IMG/VR virus record: IMGVR_UViG_3300025097_002670
Coordinates: 1-29,021 of that record
DNA: 29,021 nucleotides
Source of the DNA: a virus
Strand: one strand, 5' to 3'
In this document: piece by piece, positions 6,434 through 12,819 of the stretch
How the letters are laid out: each line of letters starts with the position of its first letter
How positions within the stretch are numbered: the first letter of the stretch is position 1
The notes under the pieces: generated by a model
The model's database searches: none
What the model was told of the DNA's origin: nothing
Seen by the model: only the letters and a program-made list of their open reading frames with translations
Translations under genes and position numbers: made by a program

Positions 6434-7264
6434 TTACAATAAAACATCACTTTTGAAACCAGCAGCCTTGGCATGTCCTCCACCGTCATGCATTTTTGCA
6501 ATTGCACTCACATCTATTTCCCCTCGGGATCTGAGTGAATAAACGTAGTAACCGTCTCCATGAACAAAGTAAGTTCCACCTACACCTGTCTCTTCAGCCA
6601 ATTGTCCAGCAAGATCTGAGATCACGTCTCGCATAGTACAATTGACTACGGGAACTGGAACATCACAATGTGGAATATTGATCATGACTGCATTTTCTTT
6701 AGCACCTTCAACAATGAGTTCCAAGTAACGTGAAAGAATGATACCTGCTTCAAATACATCATCTGAATACAATTCATTCCAAATTTTGAAATCAAATGGG
6801 TATGTACGTAGACCATCATTGACCTCACGACTGCCTGGTAACTCCCACTTCCAAAGATCACGATCCTCTGTATAAAGAACTTGCCATGGTGGGACAGCTT
6901 CATTTTGAAAATGTTCCCAGGTCAAACGAGCACCGCTCTTGGTCATGTCAAAAACCAAAGTAAGATTGTCAAAAGACGTTCTTTCTTGTCCTGTTTCAAT
7001 ATTTTCAAGTTCAGCCTCGGCTGTTTTGTGGTGATCAAGACAAATAACTTGTCTTGCACGATCGCAGATCCTGTGCATTGTTTCCTTGTTGTACGAAAAA
7101 TCAAGAATATAGACGACTGCATCCTCTAAATCCAATGGAACTGGTTGACTATATTGAACAGGGATAAATTGAATGTCGTCACCAGTAAGATGATTCCATG
7201 CAACCCAAGCAGCACAGAAACCATCAAAACAAGACGCATGATACAGAACTCTGATCTTACTCAT
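6434..7264 (-). CDS. DHH/DHHA1 family phosphoesterase
   Basis: 276-residue, two-domain DHH phosphoesterase of the kind that hydrolyses short oligonucleotides or cyclic-dinucleotide-type substrates. Visible motifs: HASCFDGFCAAW (9-20, motif I, in the CxDGF form), YILDFSYNKE (52-61, motif II), CLDHHKT (75-81, the DHH triad) and a C-terminal GGGHAKAAGF (DHHA1 substrate-binding loop). The order and spacing fit the small NrnA/oligoribonuclease-like branch rather than RecJ, which is far longer. In a phage it could recycle RNA primers and nanoRNAs into nucleotides, or destroy signalling nucleotides used in defence. The second is speculation. The ATG at 7264 overlaps the stop of a 27-residue microgene (ATGA). 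Confidence 0.85.
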   Translation of the reverse strand: MSKIRVLYHASCFDGFCAAWVAWNHLTGDDIQFIPVQYSQPVPLDLEDAVVYILDFSYNKETMHRICDRARQVICLDHHKTAEAELENIETGQERTSFDNLTLVFDMTKSGARLTWEHFQNEAVPPWQVLYTEDRDLWKWELPGSREVNDGLRTYPFDFKIWNELYSDDVFEAGIILSRYLELIVEGAKENAVMINIPHCDVPVPVVNCTMRDVISDLAGQLAEETGVGGTYFVHGDGYYVYSLRSRGEIDVSAIAKMHDGGGHAKAAGFKSDVLL

Positions 7265-7344
7265 ACTACAAATACCTTTTTATCATATTCATCGGGACGA
7301 ATCAAACGAACAAACACATGCCCTTGTATCTCTGGAACATCCAT
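7261..7344 (-). CDS. 27-residue microprotein between helicase and DHH phosphoesterase
   Basis: Short reading frame of 27 codons, MDVPEIQGHVFVRLIRP and onward, ending KKVFVV. Its ATG overlaps the helicase stop (TAATG, 7342-7346) and its TGA overlaps the DHH gene start (ATGA, 7261-7264). It fills the gap between the two genes exactly, which argues for real translation by coupling. It carries mixed charges and a hydrophobic C-terminus but no clear membrane helix. The function is unknown. It could also simply carry ribosomes from one gene to the next. Confidence 0.55.
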   Translation of the reverse strand: MDVPEIQGHVFVRLIRPDEYDKKVFVV

Positions 7345-9467
7345 TAGGCCGCGACTCCATACATCTGTTTCAAAGCCCCAAGAGCCATAAGTTCCAAACG
7401 ACGTGAATTCATCAAGGAATCATATACACGTTTATCAGAAGGCAGATGAAAACAGTCATAAATCCAACCACCACGCACCATGTCCATCCCAATGCGATGC
7501 CCGCGATCAACAGCTTGCGTTCTGTTCTCGGGATTGAAGTCATTACTAAAAAAGAATGTCCCAGGAGAAGCAGTAAGAGTAATACCCATCCCAGCAGACC
7601 CTGGGTTGCCAACGAAGCAAACATATGGAAACCTTTCACGTTGTTGATCGTAAATCATTAATAAGTCAGCTTTTGAACCTTGGATCACATCACCCTTAGG
7701 TGTTTCCATGAACCAACCACGTCCATCACATTTGAACGATGTCCAACCCTGTTGATGACAAATCTTACATATACGATCAATTGAACCTTGAAAACCTGCA
7801 TATACATTAAAGCGACCAATCTCTTGGTGCATTTCAAGCAAGTCTGTAAGAACCTTATCTTTAGGACAAGGAACTTCATCCATTGTTCGATGCATTTCTT
7901 GTACAAGTTTTTGTCCTGCACAATTAAAGCATTCAATTTCACGTGTTCCAAGATTGATAGATTCTTCACCTACGATTTCAGGTATAAATTCCAAAGGATC
8001 TTCATCTTCTGGAAGTTTTTCCCAAAGATACCTCACACCTTTCTGAATTTCATCTGGTAATAAAAAATGATCAGGATCATTTGTGTCGAAATATTCAAGT
8101 TGAAAACCTTTTGCTTCACAACCAGGACAATCAATTTTCTTTCCAGTTGGTGTATCTTTGTAGATAAAACCATCGCTCAAAGTTCGTAACTTACTAAGAG
8201 CATCAACAGTCCTAACTTCGTTTGCAACGATTAATTTAGCGGCACGAAGAATTTCTTCTGTAGGTTCAACTTCAAAGATTTTGTATCGTTTTTCAGGAAG
8301 GTCTAAACAGTCCTTCTTAAATTTAACAAGGACTAATCCTTCTGTTCGATCATTCAACTTTTCAATTTCATTGACACCTTTAACATACTTGTGAAGTTTT
8401 TCCAAATTGGCAAGATTAACAAAATTCAATGTAGAATCATGAATAGGATTATCTTCTAACTTTCCACATAATTTACATTTTTCTTCATCATCTCGCCACA
8501 CTTCTAATTTCTTGTATTTACCTCCAGCGGCACCTTCGTATTCCGCAAGTATACCTAATCGCTCGCGAAAAAGATACCAATTTGCTTCTGACAAGAAACC
8601 TGGTGCTACAATTTCACATTGTTTCCAAATATCTGCTGGTGTTTTTGGTGAAGGTGAACCTGATAATTCTGCTATGATACACTCAGTTCCCCAATGCTTA
8701 CGCATTGCATCCGCAATCATTTGAGCAGCAATTGATCTTTGTGTTTCTGGTGTTTTACAACGTGAAGATTCATCCAGAACCAAAATACGTGGTGGCGGTC
8801 TATTCGGGTCCCAAGTATTAACAACCTTAACTAAACCTTGATAACTATGAAGTTGTGGAGCAATAGGTGTATTCCATTTCATGAAATCTACTTGAGCCGC
8901 AGCAATAGCTGATAAAGGTGCAGCCCAAACTATATCTGTCCACTTAAAATCCCAAATCTTCTGTAGCATTTCAACCATGATAATGGCAGCAAGAGTTTTG
9001 CCTGTACCCATTTCACATGCCCAAAGAAAATGACGTACAGAAAAACCATGTTGAATCATGTCAATTTGATGATCATAAGGTTCAAGAGTTTTGAATACTC
9101 TGTTAGCACAATATTCCTTTATTTCTTCTGGTAAAATCAAATTCCTTTCCCATTGTGTATAAGGAGAAGGTCCAAATTTCCCCATAAAAGCTTCAAGTTG
9201 AAAGATATTTCTTTGAGTTATAGGTGCAGACCATACCTTTGTTGGCTCTGTGTATGGAGCCATATTATCAGGAAAACCATGATACCTTCGTTTTTCAAAC
9301 GATGATTTTATATCATCTATCAATTCACGCACGTAACCGAAATGAAAAGCCATTCGATCACCTTCAATTCTTTTAATACGTACAGGTGTATATTGTCCAC
9401 CTGCAAGAAAATGCGTATCAAAATGATCTTGTTCTAATAATTCTAGTGTTGACTTCGCAGCGACCAT
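7344..9467 (-). CDS. SNF2-family (SF2) DNA helicase/translocase with zinc-knuckle insertions
   Basis: 707-residue helicase from the ATG at 9467, chosen over one 30 bases upstream because GAGAAAG sits at a good distance. Motif I is EMGTGKT (152-158), motif II LVLDESS (229-235), motif III ELSGSPSP (267-274). Motif V is GSAGMGITLTAS (623-634) and motif VI QAVDRGHRIG (651-660). The RecA-like halves are separated by a long insertion with four CxxC pairs (CKLC 331, CPGC 447, CFNC 513, CKIC 567), probably zinc-binding knuckles. Motif II is DES rather than DEAH. Phage SNF2 proteins are thought to remodel replication or recombination intermediates. It overlaps the upstream gene by 25 bases and is followed by a coupled microgene. 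Confidence 0.9.
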   Translation of the reverse strand: MVAAKSTLELLEQDHFDTHFLAGGQYTPVRIKRIEGDRMAFHFGYVRELIDDIKSSFEKRRYHGFPDNMAPYTEPTKVWSAPITQRNIFQLEAFMGKFGPSPYTQWERNLILPEEIKEYCANRVFKTLEPYDHQIDMIQHGFSVRHFLWACEMGTGKTLAAIIMVEMLQKIWDFKWTDIVWAAPLSAIAAAQVDFMKWNTPIAPQLHSYQGLVKVVNTWDPNRPPPRILVLDESSRCKTPETQRSIAAQMIADAMRKHWGTECIIAELSGSPSPKTPADIWKQCEIVAPGFLSEANWYLFRERLGILAEYEGAAGGKYKKLEVWRDDEEKCKLCGKLEDNPIHDSTLNFVNLANLEKLHKYVKGVNEIEKLNDRTEGLVLVKFKKDCLDLPEKRYKIFEVEPTEEILRAAKLIVANEVRTVDALSKLRTLSDGFIYKDTPTGKKIDCPGCEAKGFQLEYFDTNDPDHFLLPDEIQKGVRYLWEKLPEDEDPLEFIPEIVGEESINLGTREIECFNCAGQKLVQEMHRTMDEVPCPKDKVLTDLLEMHQEIGRFNVYAGFQGSIDRICKICHQQGWTSFKCDGRGWFMETPKGDVIQGSKADLLMIYDQQRERFPYVCFVGNPGSAGMGITLTASPGTFFFSNDFNPENRTQAVDRGHRIGMDMVRGGWIYDCFHLPSDKRVYDSLMNSRRLELMALGALKQMYGVAA

Positions 9468-9910
9468 GTGCCATCTTTCTCTGATATTTTGGACCATCCT
9501 TTGAATACTGTGATAAATCCAGCATGTTCAAGATGATTTTGAATCTGATTGGATATATGACGCATTTCTATTTCTTCAAAAAACATTTTACAGAAATACG
9601 ACCACGTAAAAACAGAACCTGTTGCAAGAGTTACAAACATATTCTTATGCTTTTTCGCTTCCTGTACAGTAAATTTTACTCCAGGAGTAAATGTAAATAA
9701 GTGATGTAAATCTTCCCAAGGACACAGAATAATGAATCCTAAATTAAAATGACTCAATATATTATCATCAAACATACTTAGACAAACAAATGCTTCACTT
9801 GCATCTTTTTCTTGTGTAGAAAGATTGATACCTGATGCTGCATCTACAACTTGACGTAAAGTTGAAAGATCAAATTCACATTGACTCAAACCAAATACAT
9901 TTTGTTTCAT
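9443..9910 (-). CDS. Hypothetical protein
   Basis: 155-residue soluble protein of unknown family with several cysteines and an aromatic-rich middle (FIILCPWEDLHHLFTF, then FTWSYFCKMFFEEIEMRH). The C-terminal half is helical and charged. No signal peptide, membrane span or catalytic motif is evident. The ATG overlaps the TGA of the glycosyltransferase gene (ATGA, 9907-9910), and its 3' end overlaps the helicase start. It is therefore part of the same translation unit and probably a real gene. It may be a partner of the glycosyltransferase or the helicase, but only by position. Confidence 0.65.
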   Translation of the reverse strand: MKQNVFGLSQCEFDLSTLRQVVDAASGINLSTQEKDASEAFVCLSMFDDNILSHFNLGFIILCPWEDLHHLFTFTPGVKFTVQEAKKHKNMFVTLATGSVFTWSYFCKMFFEEIEMRHISNQIQNHLEHAGFITVFKGWSKISEKDGTWSLRSQH

Positions 9911-10602
9911 TGAAAAAACTCCGGTGTCCGTGCATCCCCAAGAATTTGACCTTCCTGGTTATTCACTTCAGTTGTACTTATTTCACCTTTATGATCTACA
10001 AGTGTTGGTGAATGTGTTAAAAGTTTCTTTCCACAAAAAGTTAATACATGACCTATAGCACAGTCTAAATGTACAGCTGAAGAATGTGGTCCTTGTGCAG
10101 CGAGTTTGAAATTTGCTTCATGAACATTTACAATTAAATTGAGATGTTCACGTGGAAATAACAAACAACACGCACCACACCAAGACATATCACCAGGCAT
10201 TTGGGGTTTGTGCCAATTACCTTTTTCAAACATAGCTGAATTGTGCTTAGAACAATAAGGTGAAATGAAACCAGGAAGATCATCTTCAAGATCGAGGATC
10301 AACTTCCTAGTTTCACGTGAACATCCTTGCATGAATTCAATATCATCCTCACACATCATGATCCATGGACTAGCATTTACCTCTAATATTCTTTTGGCCG
10401 CATACAACCAATTATGAACAATACCAAGTTGATTAGGACTTTCATAATAGAGAACACGATCTTTATACAAGAACGGTGGAGTCTGTGGTTCTGCGAAGAC
10501 AAATGGGACAATATCCCATTCAGTTAAGAAAGACCTCAACATAGACGTGATGTAATTCACGTTATCGGGTCTTGGAGAAGTTATGATCCCGGCGGCGATC
10601 AT
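9907..10602 (-). CDS. GT-A type glycosyltransferase
   Basis: 231-residue protein with the outline of a small nucleotide-sugar-dependent GT-A glycosyltransferase. It starts with a Rossmann-like strand and loop (IAAGIITSPRPDNVNYITSML), then VHNWLYAAKRIL (62-73). The metal-binding acidic motif is CEDDIEF (84-90). Downstream are a cysteine-rich MSWCGACCLLF block, a HLDCAIGHVL helix and a HSPTLVDHKGEIST segment, like the end of GT25 and related families. It lies in the replication/DNA-modification module rather than among tail genes, so the acceptor could be modified DNA, but a host surface sugar or virion protein is equally possible. The ATG at 10602 has AAAGGA about 10 bases upstream, after a strong terminator. 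Confidence 0.75.
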   Translation of the reverse strand: MIAAGIITSPRPDNVNYITSMLRSFLTEWDIVPFVFAEPQTPPFLYKDRVLYYESPNQLGIVHNWLYAAKRILEVNASPWIMMCEDDIEFMQGCSRETRKLILDLEDDLPGFISPYCSKHNSAMFEKGNWHKPQMPGDMSWCGACCLLFPREHLNLIVNVHEANFKLAAQGPHSSAVHLDCAIGHVLTFCGKKLLTHSPTLVDHKGEISTTEVNNQEGQILGDARTPEFFQ

Positions 10603-10622
10603 ACATCAGTCCTTTCAAATAA

Positions 10623-10651
10623 ACTCCGGGAGAGAAATTCTCTCCCGGAGT
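10623..10651 (-). terminator. Perfect 14-bp palindrome, likely intrinsic terminator
   Basis: The 14-base arm ACTCCGGGAGAGAA is followed, after a single A, by its exact reverse complement. This gives a very stable GC-rich stem (probably folding with a 3-5-base loop) in an AT-rich genome. On the minus strand it lies 16 bases after the stop of the 243-residue gene and is followed by TTATTTG, a short U-rich tail. It probably ends or reduces the transcript carrying the two genes from 12548, separating them from the glycosyltransferase-helicase-polymerase arm. Confidence 0.75.
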
Positions 10652-10666
10652 CCACCACCATCATCC

Positions 10667-11398
10667 CTATCGACGTGACTCACCTTCTGCTGCTGTTTCC
10701 ACAGCCCCTTCCGGTGCATTCTCATCCTTTTCCGGTTCTATCTTGGCTGGAGGATTATTGAACTTGTTAACTTCCTCCACCAATTGTGCTTTTTCAGGCA
10801 TGTCAATCACAAGATCGTAAAAGGCTGTCCGTGGACCATGCCAAATGTTTGTACCTTTCTCAATCAAATGTGCCGTTTGTGTAGCAAACCATTTTTTGCT
10901 ATCCACAATCGCCACCAAGTTAGGTGCTTCATTTCGACCAGTTGCATTGCCCATGAAATACCCTGCAAAACACTTTTGCTCAGGCAACCAAACCAAAAAT
11001 TCGACTCCATGTCCAAAACCACCTTTGATATTTTTGTCCTCAGCTTTGGTAAGACAATCTTGAAATTCTTCGGATTCAGGATCAAAGAACGAAGTTGGAG
11101 GTGGACCAAAAACCATGGCCTTCGGTCGCCATGCAAAGAATCCTGCGGCAAATTCTTCACTGAGGTCTGTCACATTGCGTCCACGAACCAAACCAAAATG
11201 ACCAATGGGAAATTCCCCCTTTTTTACTGGTTTGGATTCACCACCCATCAACTGGATATACGGGAGCCAGTCACCAACTTTTGTTGCGGCTGCAAGAGCT
11301 TTGTCTGTACTATACCTGCTAGGCTCAGTGCCTGCAAGTAAATTGTCGTCTGGTACTGCTAAAGTATTTTCTTCCGTTGTAGCGATTTCATTACTCAT
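10667..11398 (-). CDS. Probable abundant DNA-metabolism protein, unknown family
   Basis: 243-residue protein, well folded in residues 30-210: DWLPYIQLMGG, then a GEFPIGHFGLV strand pair, FFAWRPKAMVFGPPPTSFF, and an NIWHGPRTAFYDLVIDM strand. A disordered, acidic Pro/Glu/Ala-rich tail follows. A beta-rich body with an acidic tail would suit a phage single-strand DNA-binding protein, but no family signature is recognised and this is a guess. Its codons end in C and G more often than those of the neighbours, hinting at high expression. It sits between the ParB-like gene and a strong terminator, so it is probably part of a short, strongly transcribed unit from the divergent promoter. The ATG at 11398 is preceded by a GAG at a short distance. 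Confidence 0.7.
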   Translation of the reverse strand: MSNEIATTEENTLAVPDDNLLAGTEPSRYSTDKALAAATKVGDWLPYIQLMGGESKPVKKGEFPIGHFGLVRGRNVTDLSEEFAAGFFAWRPKAMVFGPPPTSFFDPESEEFQDCLTKAEDKNIKGGFGHGVEFLVWLPEQKCFAGYFMGNATGRNEAPNLVAIVDSKKWFATQTAHLIEKGTNIWHGPRTAFYDLVIDMPEKAQLVEEVNKFNNPPAKIEPEKDENAPEGAVETAAEGESRR

Positions 11399-11415
11399 TT
11401 TTTTCTCGTTTCAAA

Positions 11416-11436
11416 ATCAAAGATCAAAGATCAAAG
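11416..11436. repeat. Three tandem copies of ATCAAAG
   Basis: Three exact 7-base repeats in the leader just upstream of the 243-residue gene. On the minus strand they read CTTTGAT three times. They could be a regulator or ribosomal-protein site or simple slippage; the sequence does not decide. Confidence 0.6.
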
Positions 11437-11438
11437 AA

Positions 11439-11501
11439 CAAATAAAAATAGATGGCAGCCCGCCCTTACATGACGGACCACCACCGCACTTGCCGCCGGG
11501 C
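11439..11501 (-). terminator. Possible GC-rich terminator or leader structure
   Basis: The 112-base gap after ParB-like protein 2 contains an abrupt GC-rich patch. In the minus-strand RNA, GGCGGC (11497-11492) can pair with GCTGCC (11459-11454), with one G-U pair. The stretch after it is T-rich (11453-11439). The loop is over 30 bases, so this is weaker than the terminator at 10623-10651. It might be an attenuator setting the ratio of the two genes. Confidence 0.3.
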
Positions 11502-11510
11502 AATGTTTCA

Positions 11511-12548
11511 CTACATGTTCACAATGTTGGCAGCATCTTTCGCAGCAGCATCTTGCTTGGCATCTTCTCGCTCTTTCTTCTTGCGTTCAACCTCGTCCTT
11601 TTTCTTCTGTTTACGGACGATATCCGCCTCACGTTGAGCTTGCTGCGAAGCCTCATCGAAATTGAGAGTCCAAGCTAATGCCAAAGATACGATATCACTC
11701 GGACTTGTGAGTCCACCATCTGTGACCAAAGCCAAGATGGCACCGCTACCTTCAGCCACAGCTTCAAACTCTTCCTTCAACACCGTAATCTTGCGAAGAT
11801 GCATTGCGGGCTGAAATTCAGCCGGTGCTGCATCTTTGCCAGCTTTCTTTGCGTCTCGAATTTCCTTGACGCGTGCCTTCATACGTGGCACAAACGTTTG
11901 AGGCTGTTCCGTTTGAGCAGCATCCACGTGCTCTGCCTGTTCTTCTTCGGGAAGCTTGGATAGAGCATAAGCGTTGGTAAGATGGATCTTGCCAGCATCG
12001 ACAAGTTCTTGAATTCCATCCTGCAACTTGTTGAGTGAAAGTCTTTGTTCCACCCACGTCTTGGATTGACACACTTTCTGTGCCAATTGTGTCACAGTCA
12101 TGAAAGGATTCCGCGAAAGAATGCGGAGAAGGTGGCGACTGTACTCGGCGGGTCGTGTAACAACACGTGTTGCATTGGTGATGATCTGAGCTTCAAGCAA
12201 CTCACCATCATCCATTGAAACGACGAATGCAGGAATTTCAAATCGACCTGCATCCGTTGATGCCGTGAATCGTTGCAAACCATCAATCAGTCCATACTTG
12301 GTAACACCAAGGCTATCGAGTTCACGAACCAAGATCGGTTGCAAAACACCACGTTCTCGAATGGAATTGACCAACAACTGATACTCCTCACGTTGACGAT
12401 CAACGTCACGTAAAGAGATCTCAGATTTCTCGATCAATCCCAAAGGAATGATCTTCGTTACCGTTCCGGCCTTTTCCTGTGCAGCTGCGATCTCTTCTTT
12501 TTCGATCGCATCCACGGACCGTTCTACAGTAGCAGCATCAGTTGACAT
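11511..12548 (-). CDS. ParB/Spo0J-like protein 2 with charged coiled-coil tail
   Basis: 345-residue ParB superfamily protein. An N-terminal strand (KIIPLGLIEKSEISLRDVD, 32-50) leads to the ILVRELDSLGVTKYGLIDGLQRFTAS block (72-97). Here DGLQRF replaces the usual GHRR box, but the key Arg is kept. A helix-turn-helix follows (TVTQLAQKVCQSKTWVEQRL, about 151-170). The C-terminus (about 300-340) is an almost continuous Lys/Glu/Arg helix, probably a coiled coil or nucleic-acid contact. It is the first gene left of the divergent promoter. Its codons are richer in C and G than most genes here, so it is probably made early and in quantity. With no ParA nearby, a role as a clamp or transcription factor on phage DNA, possibly on the symmetric repeats just upstream, is the simplest inference. 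Confidence 0.85.
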   Translation of the reverse strand: MSTDAATVERSVDAIEKEEIAAAQEKAGTVTKIIPLGLIEKSEISLRDVDRQREEYQLLVNSIRERGVLQPILVRELDSLGVTKYGLIDGLQRFTASTDAGRFEIPAFVVSMDDGELLEAQIITNATRVVTRPAEYSRHLLRILSRNPFMTVTQLAQKVCQSKTWVEQRLSLNKLQDGIQELVDAGKIHLTNAYALSKLPEEEQAEHVDAAQTEQPQTFVPRMKARVKEIRDAKKAGKDAAPAEFQPAMHLRKITVLKEEFEAVAEGSGAILALVTDGGLTSPSDIVSLALAWTLNFDEASQQAQREADIVRKQKKKDEVERKKKEREDAKQDAAAKDAANIVNM

Positions 12549-12614
12549 AGTGCTTCTCTTTCATCAATAAGGATTTGAAATCATCAGCCGACTACGATTC
12601 TTGATCGGCCAAAA

Positions 12615-12651
12615 TACACTATATTATACGAGTTTTAGCTGTAATAATTAC
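12615..12651 (-). promoter_or_regulatory. Leftward promoter in the symmetric divergent element
   Basis: A consensus TATAAT lies at 12628-12623 on the minus strand, with GTAATT as the -35 candidate at 12651-12646 and a 17-base spacer. It would start transcription near 12616, about 70 bases before ParB-like gene 2. The -10 is embedded in the left arm of a perfect 16-bp inverted repeat. The non-standard -35 suggests an activator or a phage factor. Confidence 0.65.
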
Positions 12652-12677
12652 GCAAAATAAACGTATAATATAGTGTA
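12641..12677 (+). promoter_or_regulatory. Rightward promoter in the symmetric divergent element
   Basis: Mirror image of the leftward promoter. TATAAT is at 12664-12669, GTAATA at 12641-12646, and the spacer is 17 bases. It would start near 12676 and drive the primase-helicase operon. The two -35 boxes share base 12646, which is also the centre of an 11-bp palindrome (GTAATAATTAC) and of the 16-bp repeat arms at 12615-12630 and 12662-12677. The whole 63-bp unit is therefore mirror-symmetric at its arms and centre. Confidence 0.7.
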
Positions 12678-12713
12678 AGTTTGTAAATTGATTTGATTTA
12701 GAATTTACAAACT
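12678..12713. promoter_or_regulatory. 12-bp inverted repeat just downstream of the rightward start
   Basis: Perfect arms AGTTTGTAAATT (12678-12689) and AATTTACAAACT (12702-12713) around a 12-base spacer. It begins right where rightward RNA would start, so it could be an operator blocking that promoter or a leader hairpin that stabilises the mRNA. The rest of the gap (12714-12819) is AT-rich. It holds a weak extra promoter candidate, TTGATC at 12738-12743 with TATAAA at 12763-12768 (19-base spacer), and the AGGA ribosome site of the primase gene. No short gene is visible there. Confidence 0.6.
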
Positions 12714-12819
12714 AACTTACTTATGAGGGTTAGATTATTGATCAGAAAAAATATAACTACCCTATAAAGTGAGCTATTAGACTTGCCCCCTATTTGTAAG
12801 TAATTTTGTAGGAACAAAA

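Noticed and set aside
6434-7264. RecJ single-strand exonuclease
   Set aside because: The DHH and GGGH motifs are shared, but at 276 residues it lacks RecJ's extra OB-fold and C-terminal domains.
11416-11436. A CRISPR-like or iteron array
   Set aside because: Only three 7-base copies without spacers; too short for either.
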